Assembly: GCA_030272585.1 (NCBI GenBank)
Contig: BSYQ01000013.1
Span: 1,922,001 to 1,986,000 of the forward strand
Source of the DNA: Bryopsis sp. KO-2023
Lineage: Eukaryota; Chlorophyta; Ulvophyceae; Bryopsidales; Bryopsidaceae
Direction of reading: 5' to 3'
DNA length: 64,000 bases
The translations under genes were made by a program, and so were the position numbers. The notes under the pieces were generated by a model. It made no database searches, was not told the origin of the DNA, and was given only the letters and a program-made list of their open reading frames with translations. Each line of letters starts with the position of its first letter. The stretch's first letter is position 1. Below, one piece after another: positions 39,568 through 49,867 of this stretch.

Positions 39568-41110
39568 AGGAAGGCGGCTTTCGGAAAAGATCATGTACAT
39601 ATGTTGCTCGACAAAAATACATCCCCCTCCTTCCCATGACGAGATGCTGACATCGATATATATTACTGACTGGACCTAACCTCACAGCGGGAAATATTCG
39701 AAGTGATAAAAACGAATCATGGGACGGGCAGGGGAAACAAAAACAAAAGAGATAATTTGAACGAAACAGGAAGAGGGGGGGGGCGGAGGGGGGGGGGGGT
39801 ATCGTGTAATGTGATCGATTTGATTCATTGATTGGATTTTAAGGAGGGGAAGAAGGAGGGCGCAAGTGTGTTGGGTTTTTTCCATGAACGATTTCTGCTG
39901 GTGCTGTCAGGGAGGGAGATAATCGATGGATTCAAGAGATTTTTTTAGTCTTTTGAATGAATTTGTCTTGTTTTGGCCAGGTTTTAGTCATATTGATGCT
40001 GCTTCTTTTGTGGGGGCTTGGGGGCCTTTTTTTTTTTTTTTTGGGGGGGGGGGGGGTATCGTGTAATGTGATTGATGTGATTCATTGATTGGTGCAATGT
40101 CGACAATCGTATGGAAAGAGGAAATTCTCGGCATATATCAGTGGGTTATTCATGTTTTTGAACAATCGAACGGTGGTGATATGAGAGCCCAGTGGATATG
40201 GATGGTCCCTTTTGGAATTCAATTGGCTGAGGTTGAATCTTGTGATCACACCACATCCATACTGAAATCCATAGGTAAAGGGTGCAGTCAGAGGGTGCAC
40301 CTCATAGTTGCTGAAAAAAAAGCTGACGTGGATTGTATCGAGGTGGGGCTGTTGGAGGGGGGAGGTGGTGGTAAACTGTGCTCATTCAGTTACATTCCTG
40401 AAAAGAAAATTTTCAGGAATGAATTGTAAGCTCTTTTTGGCCTCATTTGGAAATTGTGTTTACAATCGAATGAAACAGAGGTGCATAAAGGTTTGATTTC
40501 CAGTAAGTTGTGACAACTTTCCTCTTGCTTTCTTTGGTCGTCTTTGACAGATAGATAAGAAAGGTGTTGTATGTATGTGTGTTAAAGAAAACCTTGGCTG
40601 CGTATATATATACATATATACTTGAGATGCTTCAAAAGTTGGCTTTGCTGCAAACCACAGACAGTTTCAAATAACTTTGACAGTCGCCTGTATAATTATT
40701 AAGTCAATATTCAGGAATTTATTGAAACGTGAATATACTGGTGTGAATAGCATCCCCTACAGATCTGCTGATGGCATACATTCAGCCAACCAGCAACACC
40801 AACACAAATAACAGTCGGCTGAGTGATAAATGCCATCAAAACGATCGCATGGAATCTGTCTTGCGACCTTGGTTCGATTGTTAGCCCATCTTTTAAAGAT
40901 GGCCTCACAACCACACACTGAAACAACTTGTTGAACTCATTTTCTGATGGCCCAGCTGGTCGACATACTTCAAGCTGTATGAAATCTTTCATGGATCAAA
41001 TCAGCAAGGTCATGCGTACACAATGCAAAGAAACAGAACCATGGGGATGATGGCCTTATTCTTGTGTTTGTGACAGTGGGGTGATAAACCCAACAAACAG
41101 ATAATTGCAA
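39568..41110. other. Intergenic: 3' region of peroxiredoxin and repeats
   Basis: No gene is supportable. It holds a ~45-bp direct repeat (about 39,796-39,836 and 40,053-40,093, sharing GTATCGTGTAATGTGAT) with G-runs before each copy. It also holds a T16/G14 run (40027-40056) and an interspersed repeat copy at about 40,240-40,480. Confidence 0.5.
40240..40480 (+). repeat. Interspersed repeat, copy 1
   Basis: Shares blocks such as ACTGAAATCCATAGGT, GCTGAAAAAAA, GTGGATTGT, GGTGGTG and AGGAATGAATT, in the same order, with the reverse complement of about 62,285-62,510. It is diverged with indels, so it is old. No TSD or terminal repeat could be defined. Confidence 0.65.
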
Positions 41111-41115
41111 CCATC

Positions 41116-41286
41116 TGTTGGGAAATCACGGATAATTATGTCAGGGGCAGACACTAGATGGATAGACAGTGACTGGGTTTCAACTATAACCAGGGAACGT
41201 CCTTTTGAAAGAACTGTAACTGTTGTTTTGCTGAGTGACTGAGTGCGAACTGAACAAGCAAGTTTAAAGACCGTCAATACACAACA
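41116..41286 (+). repeat. Solo LTR of the - strand element family
   Basis: 171 bp, TGTTGGG...ACACAACA, matching the 149-bp LTR (opposite window orientation to 25954-26102) with substitutions and about 20 extra bases near its 3' end. It has a perfect 5-bp target duplication CCATC (41111-41115 and 41287-41291). It arose by LTR-LTR recombination and is older than the full element. Confidence 0.92.
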
Positions 41287-41629
41287 CCATCAATCGATGG
41301 CTAGGGATTGCAAGTGGCATGTATCCTCTCTGATGAAGCGTTTTTGGATCAAGACAACACTTCCTCTTTTTTTTCACATGACAGTGGAGGTCCATCTCTC
41401 TCCTGAAATACACACGAATGCACATAACTGTCCTTTCTGAGCCCAAACACCAGCAGACCGCCGCCAGGAAAAAAAAGAAAGAAAAAGAAATCAATTTGCA
41501 GACAGAAGATTCCCAGGGCGGCAGCTGGCCGCTACATTTGCATAACGGTGTCAGATCCCCCATTAGTTCGATTTATCATTCGTCATTTAGGTAGGTCTCG
41601 CGTCCGATTCCAGGTGCGGGGCCGGCACC

Positions 41630-42570
41630 ATGCTTTGGTCGATCGAAGGTTTATTGGGCGCTTTGCTGTTGCTCTATTTCACCTTCGACAAGCAAGCATT
41701 GCACTACAGGTATTTTTTTTAATGTCGAGAGTCTTAACTCCCCCCCCCCCCCCCCAAAGGATATTTTCGAAAGGATGTTATGGATCAGAGGGCGAAAATG
41801 TTGATCTCGATACATATGGCAATGTATGCATGAATTGCTTGACCAGGAACCAATACCAGGAAGCAATTAACCTCAGCAAAAAAAAAACCCTAAAACAAAC
41901 GAACAAGAGCAAACAAAAAATAAAAATCCAGAAAAACAAGTTTTTTGCAGAAAAAAGACACAGCAGTTGCTGTCGTTTGCTGATGGAATGTCTGTGTGCA
42001 GTCGTACTGCCCATCGCATTTTTTGGGGAGTTGTTACGACTTGCATTCTTCTCTTGCTGGTGCCAAATTCTCGCAATCCCTTTCTGATCGTCATCATTGG
42101 GGTGAGCGGTTCAACACACTATACATCAGCAAATGCAAAAAAAAAAAAAAATTTTAAAAAAGTCTATGTATATGCATATATAAATTCAGGTACATGTGAA
42201 ACGCACATGGATGGTTTCCTCTAGGGGTTGACCCAGCAATTTGAAAAGATACATCTGTTTTTTTTTGTTTTTTTTTGTTTTTTTCCGTTCCATGGCATTT
42301 GTTTTTGTTGAAATGTTTTTTTTTGTGCTGGTAATCTGGCTACCCTCAGGGAAGCATTAGCGCTTACGATTACGTAGCAGATGTATTTACTGCAATGAAT
42401 TTCTGATTGGGGTTGGGGGTGTGTGGTGTTTCTTTCATCAGATTGTGTTCGCATCTTTCGTTGAAACACACATCCAGGTCGATGTGAAACTGAAGCGATT
42501 CGCTTCGAAGGCCACATTAGCAGTGGAAGGTGATATTTCAAGTCTTCTTTTCCTTCTTTTTTCTGTTTCT

Positions 42571-42622
<52 letters not shown>

Positions 42623-45600
42623 GTTTTTCCCCTTGGCCGATATTCCGCTCAGAACGTGTCGGGGACATGCAACTTCTTTTTTTTTCCAGCAATTTTCATT
42701 CATTCATTTTTTTTCCCCTACTTTGTTCTAGTGATGTTGTTTTTCTGAGTTGCAGGATAATGTGAAAATCGGAATTGGTTGAAAGGGTTATTTTTGATTA
42801 ATTGTTATTTTTTTCTGTGGAAAATGATATGCCAGGTACACCAGAAGCACGAGGGCTTGCCATGAGAATTGATGACATAGTTGAAAAAATCAACAAGGGT
42901 AGAGGTAAGATTACCCACTCAAAATCCCTGCTGTTTATCAAACTTTCCCCCCTGTTTTCTTGATAAATTATTTGAACGGTTCTTTTGCATAGGCAAACAG
43001 CGGGCTTCATGTATATATAAATATACATAGGCAAGGGCGGGGGGATTGTTTTCTCATTTGCAGCGACGCTATGTTTTGATATTTAGCATACCTGGAAACT
43101 GGGACACTGTGTCGCTTGAATTTCCGAATCAAGCACTGTTAATTTTCAATTTCCAAGGCCAATTTTGGCTGCATTTTCCCATTTTTTCCCTTGTGTAAAC
43201 CATTTCAGATGCTCTACTAAACAGCAATCAAAGAAACAAAGTGCGATTAGCACCTTATCTTAGCCGCCATTTTTTTTTTTTTTCTTCGTTGTTTTTTTGG
43301 CAGGCATAACGATCGGAGTTAAGCAAATGGTGTCATTGGTGAGAGGAAAATTGCGTGGGCGAAGGAGCATGTTGCTGGACACTCTGGAACGGGCCTCCGC
43401 AGAAGAGCTCAATTTTGTTATCGCACGGGTCAACTGTCCGAAAATGTTCGAAGTGTGTGGGCAAGACATTCATGATTTGCTGTCCGAGCCCGAGAAACGA
43501 TTGCTCCATTTGGACACACTGTCAAGGTGCGCAAATTCTTGAAATTCTTGAATTTGTAAATTATGTGTGTATGTGTGTGTGTGTGTCTTTTTTAGTGTTT
43601 TGACACCGATTTGTCATTATCCAAATCCCCTCCCCTCCCACCCCCCCCAAAAAAAAGAAAAGAAAAAAAACAGAGGGAAGAAAAAATCAAGCTGGATTTT
43701 TAACTGCAAGATCTTTATATCCTTTCCCACCACCCCGCCACATTTATACTCGGCAAGAAATGTTGATTTCCATGCACCTGGCCAAAACGTGTTGATTTTC
43801 CAGGGCTGTCGTTGTGGATGCACTTCAAAAATTGGGGCTGAGACACAGGCCGAAACGGCAGGTGGCAGTGATGAGGATTTTCCTGAACACTCACGGCCAC
43901 GAGCTGTCTCTGTTGAAGGTTCGTGGAATTCCGAATCGAAAGTGTTTTCAGCTTTTTACACGTATTTTTCAGAATTTTATGATCGACTCCTCAGTCCCAT
44001 GCTTGTTCGAACCAAGAAACAAAAGCAAAAGTTTTTCTTTCCTGTTTTTTTTTTTTTTAATAAAGAGGAAGTGCATATTCCTCTTGGGTTCATATTTTTT
44101 TTTTCACTTCCAATTTCTTGTTTTTCAAATATAGCTTACAATGAGGCTGACTTCCCCCCATGTCAGCCCAGTGTCTAAAAGCGTGACGTGGGGCTACCCC
44201 GGAGGATCAATCAGCTGATCGTTTTGTCTGTCTGTAAAATTTTTTCCACTACTGGCAGTGCCACCTGGACGATAATCAAGGTTTTAACAACACTTGGTCG
44301 TTGCTGTTCATCGACCTCCAAGGAAAGTATCAAGGCCAGGTGTTGAAACACATAGAGTCTGAGGGTGTCAGACTCAGAAATCAGTCGCAGTTCGCAAGCA
44401 AGCATGGGACCATTCTCAAGGTCAGCAAAAAAAAACAAAAAGAAGAAAAAACAAAAATATATATATAGAAAAATGCCACAAAAAGACCACAGTATTTTTG
44501 CTCACGTTGGAGTGTTAATTCGGAAGCTTCGGCTGTGTCTGACTGTAACCCCCCTGTTCAACACACACAATGAAAGTATTTATTTATTTTTTTTTATTTT
44601 TTTTTTCACGATTCTAAGTGGGCAACTGAGAGTTTGATGGATGGTGTCAGTGTCCAGTTTTTTTGACTGAACTTGCGTGGTTTTGTGCAGATCGTCAGGA
44701 TTCAGGTTTTTTCTTACTGAACTTGCATGGATTTTTTGCGTAGATCGTCAGTGATTTCGACGATACCATGGCATGCAGTGGGGCAAAGCCCAAATTCGCT
44801 GGCTGCGATTCTCGATTACCCAAAAGGACGTTTTATCCGGGGGTCTTCTCGCTGTTTCAGAAACTGGACGAGTGCTTTTCGAAGCGGGTCAAGGAAAGTT
44901 TAGGCACCCAGGTAAGCTGTCCGCAATTACCCCCTCTTTTCAATTCGTCTTAATGTTTTGGATTGGAAATAAAATATATTTATATTAAAAAAGAAAAAAA
45001 AAAGATATATACATATATAAAATATATATATATCTCAATATATATATGACCGATCAATATTCGCCGAAAACCACATTCAAACACCATGCTGAATTCGTCG
45101 AATTTTGTTTTTTCTCCTTGTCTGATCGAATAGTGTGAAAACAAAAAAAAAGGGGGATTCAACGAGATGCTTGTTGCTCGTACCTCTTTTAGCCGTCAAA
45201 ATTTGATTCCTTTGCCCAACCTGGATCCAACTTCGTTTTGCTATCGGCCCGTCCCCGTTCCTACAAAGGGTATTCAGAAGAGGCATTCACCAGGACAGTC
45301 ATCCAGCCCCTGTTGACCGGCCGAAAACTGGGGTCTTTTCCGGTGATTTTGATGGGCTCCCTGGATGCAGTCCCCAGGGCTATTGCCAGACATATCATGG
45401 GTAAGAGGTGAGTTCCGATATCCAATCAAGCAGCAGTCAGACTGTGTTTTTTGTCCAATCGAGCAGGAGTCAGACTGTGTTTTTTGTCCAAGCGAGCAGG
45501 AGTCAGACTGTGTTTTTTGTAGTTGTATTTGTTTCATATCCGGAGGATCGGAAGTCATTCTCAGGTTGATGGTTAATTGTTTTTAAGAAGCGTATTCTTT

Positions 45601-45769
45601 TGGTTGGATCAAAACAGTGCTGTTTTGGGTGGTCTCTTTCCGACCCGGCGTACGAGGTACAACTGTTTTTTTTTTTTTAATGTGTTTTACATCGAGGCTG
45701 AAATTCGCAGGTACCCTGTCCACTATGCATACATATCTTCATTATTTTGTTATTTTGAATCAGTTCTTT

Positions 45770-45800
<31 letters not shown>

Positions 45801-45889
45801 TTACACTGTGTGTGTGTGTAACCCCAAAGAAACAAATGATATGGCGATATGGTGTCAGCACCAAAACCACTTCTTGTAATATTAATTCG

Positions 45890-45942
<53 letters not shown>

Positions 45943-47465
45943 CCAGTTCTTTGCCAGCCTGGCGAACCTTGAAGGCCTCGGTGTTCGAAAGCCTGGCACT
46001 GCAGAAAATTCTGTGCTTCGAAGAGTATGCTGTGTGTTATCCGGAGGCCAGCTTCGTGTTTTTCGGAGACAACGGCCAAGGGGACCTCTTTTTTGCAGAA
46101 AGCATCAATCAAAATCCTGACGAGCACAAAAGGTGCGTCGACCGATCTTAAACCATGGATTTTTGATTTATTTTTTTTTTTTTGGGGGGGGGGGTCAGGA
46201 ACAAAAGGGTTCCTGGAGAAGGCCTGTGGGTTGGTGGGTGGGGCACCACATGCTGGCAAAACTAGAAAAACCCATGCAACAGGATATTACGTCGAGTGAT
46301 AAGTCTGACTGTGTAAGAGTTGGTGCATGTTGCCGGGTTCACATAACATAATTCTGTCTGTCTGGGGAAAAAAAATGCGTCTGAATCTGGCGCCCTCCTC
46401 GGTTTAAAAAAAATGCTTTAAAAAAATTGTACAAGGGAATAGACAATCATAAGGCAAAAACAAAGTATAGTTGCTTTCGCTGAATACAGATATGGATCCG
46501 TTTTTCATTTTCAAGGTTTGGTCTTTAGTAGAGCAATATTAACATTTATTTAAGAAAAGAAAAAATTGAGTTTTTTCTTTTCTTAATAAAATGCATATCC
46601 TGACCTCCCTTGTTCAGTTCCTAACTCCCAATATAATGGAGTTTCGATTGGTGCTCAATTTCATATGATTTTCTTTGTTTATATTTATTTATCAAGTATT
46701 ATTATCAATAATATTTTATTTTTATTTTTTATTATTTTTTTGGGGGGGGGGCTGTGCAATATGTAGTAATGCAGTGATCCATTTTTTTTTCCCACCCAGA
46801 ATCGTCCGTCTTAATTGTAAAACTCGCTTATGGTGTTCGAAACCCTTTTTTTTATTTTTTATTTTCCTTAAAAAAAAATTGAACTATTCCCTGCAGGCTT
46901 TCGGCTGCTTTCATTCATCTCGTTCGCCCCCTTTTCGGATCTTTGTCAGGAATGGATTTGTGCTCAGCAGACGCCCTGAATGAAATGAAAGGCTTTATAT
47001 TTCAAAACACCCATGTCGGAATGGCCATTAAGGTATGGTCGAATTTATGGGGTGGGGAAGGGGGGATTTAGACATTGCATGTGTGTGGGGGGGGGGGGTT
47101 CCTCATTTTTCTGTTTGATATCGGGTGAATTTGCTCCGGTGTAAAGATCAAACCGCCACCCCAGTCGGTCGTGGAGTTGATTCTTGAATTTTGGAATTTT
47201 AACTAACTTTTAACTTTTGTATATATTTTTAACTGGAATTTTGCAGGCTCGCAGCTTGGACTTTTTGGATGATGAAGGCCTGGGTAGCATCGCCCAGAGT
47301 GCCCTGACTGACTTTCGAGAAATCCGGGCGCGATATCGATTTGATGAGGCAGCTGTCAGGGCATATGCAACCGATCTGAAACGAGACGTTTTGAAAGTGA
47401 TGGAATTATTGCCCGATTGTTTGGACTTCGACGAGCGGGACCTCCGCCACTTGGACTTTGAATGA
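41630..47465 (+). CDS. Membrane-anchored APP1/DUF2183-like HAD phosphatase (603 aa, 12 exons)
   Basis: Exons, all phases consistent: 41630-41709, 41951-42101, 42442-42529, 42836-42904, 43304-43526, 43804-43918, 44259-44420, 44744-44911, 45193-45407, 45947-46132, 46897-47032, 47247-47465. The N-terminus has hydrophobic segments at about residues 5-19, 50-66 and 70-86, so the protein is probably membrane-bound. The catalytic part carries HAD-type motifs: D300-F-D302-D-T (nucleophile and general acid), LLSARP (368-373), and FFGDNGQGD (462-470, metal-binding acidic residues). This pattern fits the APP1_cat/DUF2183 family, whose yeast member dephosphorylates phosphatidate to diacylglycerol. The lipid substrate is inferred. 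Residues about 90-290 match nothing I recognise. The exon 8 acceptor is duplicated upstream, and exon 10 follows a GT repeat. Confidence 0.85.
42575..42621. repeat. (GT)n microsatellite, intron 3
   Basis: Uninterrupted GT/TG repeat of about 47 nt within the intron after exon 3 of the APP1-like gene. Confidence 0.95.
45894..45940. repeat. (GT)n microsatellite against the exon 10 acceptor
   Basis: About 47 nt of GT repeat ending only six bases before exon 10 (ATCCAG|TTCTTTG), in place of a polypyrimidine tract. Confidence 0.95.
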
Positions 47466-48657
47466 AATATATTCTGCGGTCGAGTGGTGGGGTGGGTTTT
47501 GTTTCTCCAGGTTTTTTTTGCAGTTGTTTTCAGATTTTTTTTTTTGGAAGGGAGAAAGTTGGAGAGAGGGGTATAATGTGAAGCAAGTGTTGCTTTGATT
47601 TTTGCAGAACTTGTAATTTTTTGGATGGGAAGCAATGACCACTTGATCATGTGTGAAGAAGAAATTGTGCTGGACCATTTTTGGAACATTGTGCAATACT
47701 TAAGTATATGTTTGCTTCAAAACTGAAAAGAAAGGAGCCCCTTTTTTTCTTCGGAGAAAGTTTTTGTTGTTGTTTTTCAGGCGAAACTGCATATTTTTTT
47801 TTAATCCAAGCATTTTTTATTTTTTTTTACTCTGATGTATTTTGCAAGTATGGCGGGGGAGGCGGCCGTCCGCTGGATGAGTGAAAAAAAAATCAAGAGC
47901 GTCTTTCCAAGCAACCGCCTTTCAAGCAAGGGTTCTTGTTTTCTTTGACGGTAATTGGTTCCTGTTGACTCTTTGTGAAATACAAAAAAATATATATAGT
48001 TTTATAAGAAGAGAGTGGATGAGTTCAAGGATGAAAACTGATTAAGAAAAAGAAAGCAAGTCGTTTTTCAACTCCCTTCTTATTTCCAACATGATCCTTT
48101 TTTTGTGGCATTGCATGGCAAAAAATTAAACCAAAAACACTCCGTCCAAAAAAAAAAGCTTTTCTCCCCCACAGTTGTTTTCTGATTGTTGGAGGATGAG
48201 CTTCGTGCTTTTCTTTCGTCCCACCAACTATTTTCACCCAATATTTTGTTCCGATCCCAAAATAAACAATGAAAATAATATTAAAAATAAAGAATACAAA
48301 AATGTATATTGAAAAAATAAAAAAAAGAGTCAAGAGAATAAAGAATAAAGAATCAAAAAAATAATCGGAAAAAAAAGAATAAAAAAAAAAGAATAAAGAA
48401 TCGAAAGAATAAGGAATCAAAAAAGTTATCAGAAGTCAATCTTCTCAAAAAATATTTATGAACCACCCAAAACCCGTCAAGGCCCCAAGCTCCCTCCACC
48501 TAATCGTAGTCTTATGACTAAGCATGTTTTTAGTGCAGGATCCAGTGAACCCCCTAGCACCCCTCCAGGTCCATAAAACAAACCGTTCAACATGAACTTA
48601 TGCAGAAATGATCCAAATGATCCAAATCTAATGCTGTATTGTGTGCTTCTTCTTCAG
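47466..48657. other. Intergenic, AT-rich
   Basis: 3' flank of the APP1-like gene with many A/T homopolymers and a simple AATAAAGAATC-type repeat around 48,330-48,420. No gene is supportable. Confidence 0.5.
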
Positions 48658-48730
48658 GCTCATCATTCTCGACAGCGAACCCCGGGAATCCGTAGTAAGA
48701 AAAGAAACGAAAAAGATGATTTAGTTTTGG
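48658..48730 (+). other. Candidate isolated exon
   Basis: A 73-nt segment has strong splice signals on both sides (CTTCTTCTTCAG before, TTTTG|GTGAGT after) and is open in one frame with basic residues. No neighbouring exon could be linked by phase, so the parent gene is unknown. It could equally be chance. Confidence 0.25.
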
Positions 48731-49630
48731 TGAGTAGGTCTGAATCTACTTTTTTTTTGCTCCCCCCTGTCACCGTCCATCACCCCGCACCGTCTTTTCC
48801 TTTTTCTCTTCTTTGCATCACTTTTCTTTTATCCGAGTCTGTGTTTTTGTTTTTGTTTTTGTTTTTGTTTTTATGAGAAGAAACCCATGGAACCCCACAT
48901 GACCAGAAACCAAGTTGAACCTAACATGAAACCCTAACCCTTTTCCTAATTATTATTTTTTTTATTCTGTCTTTTTTGAGTTTCGAAACCCAATAAAAGA
49001 AACCCATCAAGGAAGCTGCAGGACCAGAAATATCAAAGTGGAACCCCCATAATGCCAGAAAGAAGAAAAAAAACCTAACCCTGTTCTTAATTTTTTATTT
49101 TATTTTGGCGAGCATGGACTATTTTTTTTCCCTTTTAGTCCAGCTCATTTTTCCATCCCCACCCCCTGTTTTACAAAACACCAATCGATTGATTGATTGA
49201 AAATACCATATTATTATTTTTTTGTCCCAAAAAACAACTGCTCCAAAAACACTGCAAAAACTTGGACATCCCCCACAAAAAAGACTGTCAAATCAAGCAG
49301 TTTTTATGGTCGTACTTAGGACCGATTCAGATAAACATACAACATAAAAGACAAAGATGATAGACGCCCCCCCCCAAAAAAAAAGAAAAAAACAGGCAAA
49401 AAACCTTAGAAACCCTGGGGTTGACGATACATTTTTTTCCTATGGGGAAATGACACTACTTTTATAAACCCCAGGTTCGATAATGCTTTTTTTTTTTTTT
49501 TCGAGCGTGGACTTCAGCACAACTCTTTTTTTTTTTCACCCCCTGTTTCCCTATCACTAGACTATTGCTCATTTTTTTTTCCTAACTAATTTGAAGAAGG
49601 AGGAGGCGGGGGGGGAGGAGTGGCGGGAAG
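48731..49630. other. Intergenic, homopolymer-rich
   Basis: Dominated by T- and A-runs and phrases such as AACCCATGGAACCCC and AAACCCTAACCC at about 48,880-49,080, which are loosely repeated. A C-run/A-run junction lies at about 49,366. No gene is seen. Confidence 0.5.
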
Positions 49631-49833
49631 CTATGAACTGTGCTCCCAGTCCATCTCATCCCAATCCAGCGGGCTGGGGTCGAATTCCATGGGGGCCAGC
49701 ACAAGGCCCTCCATCCAATCCAAGCTGGCCCACCACTCCTCCTCCCTAGTCTTCCTCCTCTCCCGACATCGCCGAATGTGCTTCAGCTTGCGCATTCGGG
49801 TGATCATCATTTCAGTCACCCGCTTTCTCCCCG
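49631..49833 (-). other. Candidate terminal exon on the - strand
   Basis: After a good acceptor (GATGTGACAG) the - strand is open to a TGA at 49631. It encodes a basic helix (RKRVTEMMITRMRKLKHIRR) followed by an acidic/Trp-rich tail (DWMEG ... LDWDEMDWEH). GC content exceeds the surroundings. No upstream exon could be joined, and the product is not recognised. Confidence 0.3.
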
Positions 49834-49867
49834 CTGTCACATCAAAAGCACACAATTCCAGTTTCAA

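Noticed and set aside
42438..42692. Frames of (TH)n and (CV)n residues over GT microsatellites
   Set aside because: Microsatellite translations within an intron.
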